This document shows, one piece after another, positions 1 to 7,171 of a stretch of DNA of 49,109 nt (the stretch's first letter is position 1; each line of letters starts with the position of its first letter). The stretch covers positions 1 to 49,109 of the forward strand of contig CAYTTR010000019.1 in NCBI GenBank assembly GCA_964440805.1, written 5' to 3'. Under the pieces are notes generated by a model that had not been told where the DNA came from, searched no databases, and worked only from the letters and a program-made list of their open reading frames with translations. Made by a program: the position numbers and the translations under genes. The stretch comes from CAYTTR01 sp964440805 (GTDB taxonomy: Bacteria > Acidobacteriota > Aminicenantia > Aminicenantales > Aminicenantaceae).

Positions 1-56
1 GAGCGGGTGACGAATCCCATACCCTTCCTCTTATCACGGTTTTGGGGATGCTTCCA
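1..56. repeat. Right half of palindromic repeat P (copy cut by window edge)
   Basis: The first ~56 bases match 21409-21463 almost base for base, starting GAGCGGGTGACGAATCCCAT and ending near a shared GATGCTTCC-like stretch. The full copy at 21.3 kb shows this is the right arm of a palindromic intergenic element whose left arm lies outside the window. Confidence 0.75.
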
Positions 57-64
57 TTGTCAAT

Positions 65-200
65 AAAGGGGGGGACGTTCCCCAAAGGGACACCCTTTAC
101 AGAGGTGAATTTAATAAACTATTATTATTTGAAAACATGAAAAAAAATAGAATTAAGTTTTCTTGGGAAAAGGGTGTCCCTTTGGGGAACGTCCCCCTTT
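65..200. repeat. Inverted pair of GGGGACGTTCCCC-type REP units
   Basis: A ~34-base unit at 65-98 (AAAGG... GGGGACGTTCCCC AAAGGGACACCC) returns as its reverse complement at 168-200, separated by ~70 AT-rich bases. The pair could fold as a long hairpin. Related units occur at 17285, 22357, 26705 and 46905, so this is a dispersed intergenic family. It resembles BIME-type REP pairs associated with RAYT transposases in other bacteria; no such transposase gene is present here. Confidence 0.75.
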
Positions 201-218
201 TAGACCGGAATTCAAGCG

Positions 219-992
219 CTAATCCTTTAAAGCCAGGGCGAATTCTTCCAGTTTACCCTTGATTATTTCAACATTGCTCGGACCCATACGGAGGAGATGC
301 TTCTGAGCATCACTTAGGTTTTCCAGCCTGGGATTTTCATAAGTGTAGGTAGTAACATCCGCCTCCACTGCAATCTTTTCCTCGACCAGAGGAACCTTGA
401 GGAGTTCCTGGATGGCCTGGAGAAGAGTTTCATGAAAATCCTTTTCAGGATACCCCAATTCCCTGTAAGCCTCCTGAATAACTGGTTTCATCTGCCAGTA
501 AAAACGGACGCACCCTTCGGTATTTAGAGAGGAAAAAACATCAGCCACTACATCATAGCGACTGTAGCTACGGGGGTCGATCAAAGTTTTCCCATTTTCT
601 GAGATGACCCGCAGTTTTTCATCCAGGCCAAAAAAGTCAATATGTGCCCTTGGGCTATGGCCATGGGCGATATTATCAACTGAAGCTACAAACTTTCGTA
701 TAATCTCTTTTGTCTTAAGCCATTTGTTAAAAACAGGATGAAGAGACAAGTCCTTTGCCCGCGAACGAATCAAAGGATCACTTTCTTCAAGCCTGACATC
801 CAGTGGCTCCGGCTTTTCCTTTAAGCTCGGACCAGGCTCTTCTTCTATTTCTGGACCAATTTGTTCAACCTTTAGAGGAATTTCAGCTCCTTTTTTTGGT
901 CCGCTTATAACAAAGAAGTAAATAACCACTGCAGCAGCAATTAAGACTATAACCAGTATCCCGGTCAGAATAACCTTCTTGTTTTCTTCCAT
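219..992 (-). CDS. DUF3014 family membrane-anchored protein
   Basis: The 257-residue protein has one N-terminal transmembrane helix (about residues 7-28), a Pro/Glu-rich linker to about 60, then a domain with DUF3014 hallmarks: an ESDP start, VDN followed by HGH, SRYD, a YRELGYP segment and a terminal KHLLRMGP. The family has no known function; the topology suggests a cytoplasmic-membrane anchor with the domain outside. The start is the ATG at 992, which has AGGAGGT six bases upstream; the upstream alternative at 1013 has no such site. The next gene upstream on this strand ends or starts 53 bases away (1045), so the two may be co-transcribed. Confidence 0.7.
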   Translation of the reverse strand: MEENKKVILTGILVIVLIAAAVVIYFFVISGPKKGAEIPLKVEQIGPEIEEEPGPSLKEKPEPLDVRLEESDPLIRSRAKDLSLHPVFNKWLKTKEIIRKFVASVDNIAHGHSPRAHIDFFGLDEKLRVISENGKTLIDPRSYSRYDVVADVFSSLNTEGCVRFYWQMKPVIQEAYRELGYPEKDFHETLLQAIQELLKVPLVEEKIAVEADVTTYTYENPRLENLSDAQKHLLRMGPSNVEIIKGKLEEFALALKD

Positions 993-1044
993 GGTCACAC
1001 CTCCTGTACGCAAAGGGAATTAACATTTAAAGCAAGGTATTTAT

Positions 1045-1845
1045 TCATTCTTTTATCTTCCCTATATAAATATTCCCATTCCGGGAATTTAAAGTGATAG
1101 AGGCACCTTCTTCTTCTCCGATTTTCCCAGAAAATGTCTGTAAAGGCAATTCTTCACCTAAATCAAAATCACTTATGATTTCTCCTTTCTCGGCAAATGC
1201 CTTAATCTGGGCTTGAACTCCTTCCTGAAGATAAATATTAATATTTCCTTCCTCAACAAAGAGATTAATCTCGTCTTCTGGACGCAAGTCAAAAAGCCAG
1301 GTGCTTATTGCACCTATTCCAACAGTGGCTTTCATACTTCCGGAAAAATTATCCACCTCAATATTTCCCCGCCCTGTTTCCAACAAAATCTCGCCAAAAC
1401 AATCATAGACAAAAATATCACCATTCTGGACAAAGATTCCATCGATAATTATGGCTTGAGGCACTTTTAACTCATAATCAACAAAAGGAAAATAATCATC
1501 TCTCCCTCTTCTTTTAGTGCTAATGGAAATAGAATCACCAAAACGGTCAACCTGGATATCAGGGGAAACTGCTTTCCACGACATAAACCTGACGGTTCTT
1601 GAAGATTCTCTCAGTCTTCTTACAGCCCGCAGTTCAACTTCGTTTCTGTCCCAACCATAAACAGCAACCTCTCCCTGAATGTTTCCTACAGAAAGAGATC
1701 CCCCTGGTTTAAAAGGAAGAAGACGGTTAAATTCACCAAGGGAAATTTCTTTAGAAGGAGTTGAATAATCCACAACAGCCACCACACAGTTTATTAAAGC
1801 AAATGTTAAAATAAGTAAAATAAGAATTATTAACGATTTCTTCAT
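1045..1845 (-). CDS. Exported DUF4097-like beta-strand repeat protein
   Basis: 266 residues with an N-terminal hydrophobic segment (about 4-24, Cys at 20) that is either a signal peptide or a lipoprotein signal. The rest is beta-rich with alternating short strands around GNIQGEV, NGDIFV, GRGNIEV, EEGNINI and RNGNIYIG, the pattern of DUF4097 putative adhesin/beta-solenoid proteins. These are usually envelope-associated and of unknown function. GGAGGG lies seven bases before the ATG. It precedes the DUF3014 gene on the same strand by ~50 bases. The family call rests on repeat spacing, not on catalytic residues. Confidence 0.6.
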   Translation of the reverse strand: MKKSLIILILLILTFALINCVVAVVDYSTPSKEISLGEFNRLLPFKPGGSLSVGNIQGEVAVYGWDRNEVELRAVRRLRESSRTVRFMSWKAVSPDIQVDRFGDSISISTKRRGRDDYFPFVDYELKVPQAIIIDGIFVQNGDIFVYDCFGEILLETGRGNIEVDNFSGSMKATVGIGAISTWLFDLRPEDEINLFVEEGNINIYLQEGVQAQIKAFAEKGEIISDFDLGEELPLQTFSGKIGEEEGASITLNSRNGNIYIGKIKE

Positions 1846-1940
1846 TAATCCCTCCGCTTCTCTTATTATATTTTTTTTAACGGATTAAATGAAGAAAAAG
1901 TTCTTACAAGATTCCCCCAAACTTATCTGCCAGACTTAAC

Positions 1941-2076
1941 TAACCTGGATTATTCACGAGTCGAGGTTGCCGTAGATACGAGGCACAGGACACGCAGCTG
2001 TGGTCCTCCACCGCAAGTGTTCTGTAACGAAGCAGATGCGGCAAGATCGGTCTTTTTTATGAATGATTCAGCTCAA
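1941..2076 (+). mobile_element. R element copy R1 (short MITE-like form)
   Basis: Begins TAACCTGGATTATTCA and ends TGAATGATTCAGCTCAA, a degraded inverted repeat of the start. The body contains the R-family hairpin CAGGACAC (1986-1993) / GTGTTCTG (2017-2024), but the ~140-base internal segment of copies R2 and R3 is missing. There is no open reading frame for a transposase, so it is non-autonomous. Its right end overlaps the stop codon of the SH3-like gene (2073-2075). Confidence 0.7.
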
Positions 2077-2945
2077 TTGCCGTTAAGAGAAGCCCTAACT
2101 CTTTCCAATAATGGTTTTTGCTTCACTCCCAGGTATTGAAGATCCAAACAAACAAAACTCCGCTCACCATATAAATGTAGAAGAATTTCAGTCTGACTGT
2201 TTTTCCACCAGGATTGGTATTGAAGATGACCAAGGCTGACTGCTTCGGCCCACTTGCTTTTTTGTTCTTTATGAAGTGAATCCTTCCACTCAACAGAATC
2301 ATCATAGGGAGGGCCGAATTTTTCAACCAGAAGCTCCCTTATTTTAGTGAATTCATCAAGAAAAGAATCTTCCAGAGAATTGATGGGCAGAAAACGGCAC
2401 CTGACCTGAACAAGTATATCCCGAACAAAAAAGTAACTCAACAGGCAGTCTTTCCCCAAAATCCGGCGGTAGTAGTCCAGTTGCTCCAATCCCTCTTTTT
2501 CTTCCCAGATCAGGGGATTTCCTTCCCTTCTGATGACTTCATCTCTAAGCATTCCCCAGTATTCCTGGGAAAAAGAAAGGCTTGATTCTGTGTAATTTAG
2601 CAGAGAATCTTTTTCACCCTGAATAGTAATAACCTTGGTCACCTGGAAAAGTTCTTTTACCATATGATCAAGAATGTATCCCGCCTTGGTTACCTGGGAT
2701 ATTCCGGTTGTATAATAAACATAGCTCCAGGATTTCCGGAATTTCCGCTCGCTTCCCGACTTGATAATCATCCCTTTTTTCAAAACATCAAGAATGGGAC
2801 TATTAGGGTCCGGGTCAAGATGGACCTCAGCTTTATCCGAAATAACCAGAAGCTTTTTTTCTAAACTTGAACGCCCGGATAAAGGAGCGATAATCACTAT
2901 AAAAATAAGTGTAATTAAGGCCGCCCTTTTTGCCTGAAAAAACAT
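2073..2945 (-). CDS. Exported protein with N-terminal SH3-like domain
   Basis: 290 residues: signal peptide or anchor at about 6-22, then an SH3b-like segment (about 30-95; HLDPDPNSPILDVLKKG then SWSYVYY), then a ~190-residue region I do not recognise, with several WW/Trp pairs. Bacterial SH3 domains of this sort usually bind cell wall or partner peptides outside the membrane. The start is ATG at 2945 with AGGAG five bases upstream; an adjoining GTG at 2948 is too close to the ribosome site. The C-terminus runs into the terminal repeat of an R element, which supplies the stop codon. Confidence 0.55.
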   Translation of the reverse strand: MFFQAKRAALITLIFIVIIAPLSGRSSLEKKLLVISDKAEVHLDPDPNSPILDVLKKGMIIKSGSERKFRKSWSYVYYTTGISQVTKAGYILDHMVKELFQVTKVITIQGEKDSLLNYTESSLSFSQEYWGMLRDEVIRREGNPLIWEEKEGLEQLDYYRRILGKDCLLSYFFVRDILVQVRCRFLPINSLEDSFLDEFTKIRELLVEKFGPPYDDSVEWKDSLHKEQKSKWAEAVSLGHLQYQSWWKNSQTEILLHLYGERSFVCLDLQYLGVKQKPLLERVRASLNGN

Positions 2946-3048
2946 CACTTCTCCTTTAATGCACTACCACAGGAGAATAAAATAACAAACTTTTTATATC
3001 CTCGTGGTTCCATGCTTCCATATAGTCTCAAGAAACAAATTTTCTGAC

Positions 3049-3075
3049 AATCACCTTTTGAGGTGATTTTTTATT
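3049..3075 (+). terminator. Plus-strand intrinsic terminator-like hairpin with no plus-strand gene
   Basis: AATCACCT, loop TTTG, AGGTGATT, then TTTTATTTATTT. It has the form of a rho-independent terminator on the plus strand, yet the neighbouring genes are on the minus strand. It may end an antisense or small RNA, or block read-through. It lies in the 2946-3343 gap, which otherwise holds repeat B1 and no gene. Confidence 0.45.
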
Positions 3076-3151
3076 TATTTATTTCACCCCAGAGGATAAT
3101 AACTTCCGGCATCAGCCTGAAACCGTCTCCACCATATATATTCGCTGGTTC

Positions 3152-3268
3152 CCTTCCATTTTATGTGGGCATGCTTGCATAATGGGAAAGCATCAGGTGG
3201 GCCCGGAGCCGAGGGTATACCTGATGCTCTCTCAATTAATAGTTTCGCTCATACAAAATGGAATAGAA
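3152..3268. repeat. Nested palindromic repeat B1
   Basis: Outer arms CTTCCATTTTATGTG and CATACAAAATGGAA pair, and inside them GCATCAGGT (about 3190) pairs with ACCTGATGC (about 3221). Similar sequence, CTTCCATTTT followed by AAGCATCAGGT, recurs at 10452-10492. There is no coding content; it accounts for most of the gene-free stretch 2946-3343. Confidence 0.55.
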
Positions 3269-3343
3269 TCCATTATTTAAACCAGCCAAGAGAGAATCAA
3301 GACAGCTAAAAAAAAAGAAAAGGAAATAAACTTCGATTTTTCT

Positions 3344-4993
3344 TCAGAGTTCTTCTGTCATCCGGATAAGTTGTTGAACAGCCTTTTGAGGCTCTTTTCC
3401 AAGACTTATCCGGACCACTCTTCTGCCCCGTTGTTTTAAAGCCAGGTAATCCCCCCGGCTTTGAGCATTAATCAGATCTCTGAAAGTGTAAGAGGAGTGG
3501 GGAATGAGCAATTTTTCCTCAGGTTCATCCACTAATTGAAGGAATAGACCGGTGTTAGGGCCTCCCTTATGAAGCTGGCCGGCTGAATGAAGATATCGAG
3601 GCCCGTAACCAAAAGTAGTTGCTAACCTGCTTTTTTCCAGAAAACATTTCCTTAGAGACTGTAGACTATGATAAAGTTCTTCTTGGGGAGAAAGAAAGGC
3701 CAGAATGCTTATATAGTCTCTTTCTTTGGCTGAATCGAGCCACCCTTCCATAACTTTCCTTATTTTCCCTTCTTCCCAGGCATTATAGGTTACCAGGCCT
3801 TCTTTCCCTTTACTCTCTGACTCCAGCATCTCCTTAGTAAAAGATTTGGCCAAGGCCACATCCGGTTGATTGAAAGGATGAACTTCGAGCAAAGAACCAG
3901 CCACAGCCACAGCCACTTCCCAGCGGAACATTTCTGCTGAAAGATATTCCTTGTCGGTAAGATTAAAGCATATGACGGGGTGGCCAAGGCGAACAATCTT
4001 CTTAATCAGAGAGTCAAACTCTGAACTTTTTTCTTCTTTAAGAGAATAAAAAATGAACAACCGGTCTGCGCTGTAATCTTCAGGTTTAATCAAGGGCTCA
4101 TCAATCACTGGAACCAAGCCTTTTCCCTCTTTACCCAGACTCTCGGCAATAAGTTGTTCCAACCAGGCAGGGAAACTCCTTAGGGAAGGAGTGGTCAAAA
4201 AAGATAGCTTATCTTTCTTCGAACCTATTTCACTCAGGACAGCTCCCAGAAATAGCGAAGCTGTTTTCTCCCCTTCACCGGAAAATGTTTTCTGGAATTC
4301 TTCTTCTGCCAGTTTTAAAAGCTTCCTCGTTTCAACCCTCAGAATCGACGCTGGTAATAATCCAAAAACAGAAAGAGCTGAAAACCGACCTCCCACTTCG
4401 GGAGGAGCAGTGAAAACTTCCCGAAAGTTCCTCTCAGCCGCTAACCTTTCCAGAGGAGTACCAGGATCAGTGATGGCAGCAAAATGTTTTCCAGGATTAT
4501 TACAATCTGCCGCTGCATGCTTCCAGAAAAAATGGAAAAGCGCCATGGTTTCCAGGGTTGTTCCGGATTTACTGCTGACCAGAAAAAAAGTTTTCTTTAA
4601 GTTTAAAGTTTTAAGCAGCCCCGAAATATAACCTGGATGTGTGGTATCACAAACACAAAACCGGGGAGAATTATCATTCAAACCAAAGGTTTTAGCAATA
4701 ACTTCTGGAGCTAAGCTTGAGCCTCCCATACCCAGCAAAACCAGTTGCTGGATTCCATCCCTGCCTAAATCTTCAGTAAACTCTTCTAACCTGGGAATTA
4801 AAGAGACCGAATCCTGTGGAAGCTCCAGCCAGCCCAGTCTATTGCTGAGTTCAGGAATCGGTTGAGAGGCCCAGAGATCGTGGCTTTTAGAACGAAGTCT
4901 GGTTAGAAACCACTGACTCTTCAGATAAACAAAACACCTCTCTACATCATCCTGAAATTCGCCAAGTTTCCATTGAATATCATTATCTGGCAT
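3344..4993 (-). CDS. pgi: Glucose-6-phosphate isomerase, Tal-Pgi C-terminal type
   Basis: 549 residues. It interconverts glucose 6-phosphate and fructose 6-phosphate in the cytoplasm. Both SIS-fold signatures are present: GMGGSS (88-93) with SSKSGTTLET (140-149), and the catalytic-glutamate region PEVGGRFSALS (197-207). The C-terminal RYLHSAGQLHKGGPNTG (466-482) is characteristic of the isomerase half of bifunctional transaldolase/isomerase proteins; the transaldolase half is absent here. GAGGAAAG precedes the ATG. It is the last gene of the minus-strand sugar cluster, 94 bases after the mutase, and would feed the cluster's product into glycolysis. Confidence 0.88.
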   Translation of the reverse strand: MPDNDIQWKLGEFQDDVERCFVYLKSQWFLTRLRSKSHDLWASQPIPELSNRLGWLELPQDSVSLIPRLEEFTEDLGRDGIQQLVLLGMGGSSLAPEVIAKTFGLNDNSPRFCVCDTTHPGYISGLLKTLNLKKTFFLVSSKSGTTLETMALFHFFWKHAAADCNNPGKHFAAITDPGTPLERLAAERNFREVFTAPPEVGGRFSALSVFGLLPASILRVETRKLLKLAEEEFQKTFSGEGEKTASLFLGAVLSEIGSKKDKLSFLTTPSLRSFPAWLEQLIAESLGKEGKGLVPVIDEPLIKPEDYSADRLFIFYSLKEEKSSEFDSLIKKIVRLGHPVICFNLTDKEYLSAEMFRWEVAVAVAGSLLEVHPFNQPDVALAKSFTKEMLESESKGKEGLVTYNAWEEGKIRKVMEGWLDSAKERDYISILAFLSPQEELYHSLQSLRKCFLEKSRLATTFGYGPRYLHSAGQLHKGGPNTGLFLQLVDEPEEKLLIPHSSYTFRDLINAQSRGDYLALKQRGRRVVRISLGKEPQKAVQQLIRMTEEL

Positions 4994-5087
4994 TTCAACT
5001 TTCCTCGCCTATCAAGCAATTATTTCCAATAAGATAGAAAAAAGCCTGATGATCTTTAAAAGCTGATTTTTGAATAATTAATTCCAT

Positions 5088-5963
5088 TTAGAGTATCTCC
5101 TTTATCCGGTTGATTATTTTCAAGGCCTGTTCTTTGTCCCTGGCTTCCACAATAATCCTGAGAACAGGTTCAGTATTGGAAGGACGGACATGAAACCAAT
5201 AATCAGGAAATTCCACTCTCAGCCCATCACGGAAGTCTCTTTTTCCTCCGGAGAACTCTCCTTCCAGCTTACTGAGTATCAATCTTCCCTCCCTGAAGGA
5301 AACCCCGACTTTTTCCTTAACCATGAAATACTGGGGAAGGTTTTTCTTCAAGCGGGAAAGTTTTTCCCTGCTTTTTACCAGATATTCCAGAATAATGGCC
5401 TTTCCGGCAAAGCTATCCCGGCAAGCATGAATTTCAGGAATAATGATCCCCCCGTTTCCTTCTCCACCGATAGCTGCACCTTTCTCCAGCATCCCTTTGA
5501 CCACATTGACCTCTCCTACTTTAACTCTATAAAGCTGAACTCCTGCCCGGTGAGCAATATCTTCGATAACCTTGGATGTGGAAAGATTGTTCACAACCGG
5601 TGACTTAGCTCTTTCTTCTAGATAATACTGCACGGTTAGGGCTAAAGTATATTCCTCGCTTAGAGGCACTCCTTGCTCATCCACAGTGGCTAACCTATCG
5701 GCATCAGCATCCTGGGCCAAACCCAAATCCGCCCCATGAGAGCGAACAGTTTCTGATAATTTTCCAAGATTTTCCGGAAGAGGCTCGGGGTTTCTCGGGA
5801 AACCTTTTTTTATCATACAGTTAATGCATTTAACTTTAAGGCCCATTCCTTCCAGAAAATCTTTAACATAGGGCGAAGCAGTACCTCCGCAGGGATCAAC
5901 TACGACCTTCAGCTTGCCCTTAAGAGAAAGAAGACAAAGAGGAAAAGTGAATTCTTCGCTCAA
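5088..5963 (-). CDS. Phosphohexomutase lacking domain I (truncated PMM/PGM/GlmM type)
   Basis: The 291 residues correspond to domains II-IV of the alpha-D-phosphohexomutase family: PCGGTAS (24-30), metal loop DADADR (85-90), sugar loop GEGNGG (167-172) and phosphate-binding RPSNTEP (260-266). Family members are about 450 residues, and domain I with the phosphoserine TASHNP loop is missing. Without it the protein should not catalyse phosphoryl transfer. The best start is a TTG at 5963. Upstream, the frame stays open for 26 more codons with no usual start, back to the stop codon of nagA, which is in the same frame. Either a decaying gene after a 5' deletion, or a divergent protein with another role. 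Confidence 0.7.
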   Translation of the reverse strand: MSEEFTFPLCLLSLKGKLKVVVDPCGGTASPYVKDFLEGMGLKVKCINCMIKKGFPRNPEPLPENLGKLSETVRSHGADLGLAQDADADRLATVDEQGVPLSEEYTLALTVQYYLEERAKSPVVNNLSTSKVIEDIAHRAGVQLYRVKVGEVNVVKGMLEKGAAIGGEGNGGIIIPEIHACRDSFAGKAIILEYLVKSREKLSRLKKNLPQYFMVKEKVGVSFREGRLILSKLEGEFSGGKRDFRDGLRVEFPDYWFHVRPSNTEPVLRIIVEARDKEQALKIINRIKEIL

Positions 5964-6044
5964 ACCTATTCCTTGTTCACTAACCAGAGAAAGCCGGCGG
6001 ACTCGCTTCTCTCCCTCATAATAACATGCATTTTTAAGGAAAAT

Positions 6045-7148
6045 TTAGTCCTTTTCCCTCTCCAATTTCTCTCCCTTGTAATAAATTTCCTGTAAGACCA
6101 TATCCTGATCGCAGATAAGAAAAGTGGCTTCAGCGCCATCGGTTAAAGAGGGATCGGCTATACCGAAAAAGCGGCGAGTGTTCTCGCAGGCCAACCGAAC
6201 CAGGGCTTCAGGCAACCAGCCTGCTTTTTTGAGCAAAACCACTTGTTCAGCCACTGTGGTTCCTCCGCCGGCCAAAACACCATCATTCCTAGTGATTCTT
6301 TTTCCTTGAATACAGAAGTTTCTGGTTGTTTGCTTTTTTACCTGCTTGCCAGCCTGGGGAATAAGGTCAGAGATGAGGGCAAAATCCGGACCCTTTATCT
6401 TTTCAAGCAATTTCAGGAATTCCAAGGAGCTGTGGATGCCATCAGCAATAACCTCAAGAAAAAGGTCGGTCAAAAAGAGGGCGGCTCCGGTCATTCCGAT
6501 TTCCCGGTGATGAAGAGGACTGACGGCATTTGGAAAATGGGTGATATGCCGCACTCCTTCTCTGTAAAACTTCAGGAACTGACTGAAGGAAGCATGGCTG
6601 TGTCCAGCAGAAGGTATCCATCCTTCCTCCATCGCCCTCAAAACCAGTCCCTCCACCCCCTCTACCTCAGGTGAGAAGGTAAATACTTTTATTTCCTTGA
6701 TCTCTAAAAACCTGTCAACTTGCCTTGGTTTGGGGGCCAGGATAAAAGATTCATCCTGAGCACCCTTTTTACTTGAACTAATAAACGGACCTTCTATCCG
6801 GAGAAAAGGAAAAATGCTGCCTGAGTTTTCCTTCTTGTATATACTGAAAGAAGCAGAAATCCTCTCGATATTAGACAACTCATCATTGAAAAAAGTAGGA
6901 ACTGCAAAAAACACACCTTCTTTTTTCAACCTCTCTTCCAGGGGGGAAAAGTCTCCTTCCTGAAAACTCCATCCCCATCCTCCATGGATATGAGAATCGG
7001 CAAAAGTAGGAATTATATAAGAGACCTCACGAATTTCTCCCTTTCTTCCTGACCTAATCTTTTCTCCATCTATATAAAAAAAACTGTCCTCAAAACCTGC
7101 CCCGCGCCATATTTTTCCTTTAAAAGTAAATTTATTCATTTCATTCAT
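6045..7148 (-). CDS. nagA: N-acetylglucosamine-6-phosphate deacetylase
   Basis: 367 residues, amidohydrolase fold. It hydrolyses GlcNAc-6-P (or GalNAc-6-P in some relatives) to the amino-sugar phosphate and acetate. Visible motifs: DSHIHGG (51-57), metal ligand Glu119 in RIEGPF, His183 in AGHSHA, His204 in THFPNA, His239 in ADGIHS, and the catalytic Asp261 in SDLIPQAG. Length is normal. It starts 23 bases after the GH36-like gene on the same strand, suggesting one transcript. The ATG lacks a clear ribosome site; an internal ATG four codons on is an alternative. The pathway link to the upstream glycosidase suggests the released sugar is an N-acetylhexosamine, which is inference. Confidence 0.85.
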   Translation of the reverse strand: MNEMNKFTFKGKIWRGAGFEDSFFYIDGEKIRSGRKGEIREVSYIIPTFADSHIHGGWGWSFQEGDFSPLEERLKKEGVFFAVPTFFNDELSNIERISASFSIYKKENSGSIFPFLRIEGPFISSSKKGAQDESFILAPKPRQVDRFLEIKEIKVFTFSPEVEGVEGLVLRAMEEGWIPSAGHSHASFSQFLKFYREGVRHITHFPNAVSPLHHREIGMTGAALFLTDLFLEVIADGIHSSLEFLKLLEKIKGPDFALISDLIPQAGKQVKKQTTRNFCIQGKRITRNDGVLAGGGTTVAEQVVLLKKAGWLPEALVRLACENTRRFFGIADPSLTDGAEATFLICDQDMVLQEIYYKGEKLEREKD

Positions 7149-7171
7149 TACCAGAGTGTCTTCCAGGCAGT

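Noticed and set aside
4191..4631. A 146-codon plus-strand frame opposite the isomerase gene
   Set aside because: It is antisense to a well-conserved gene and shows low-complexity Ser/Lys composition without family motifs.
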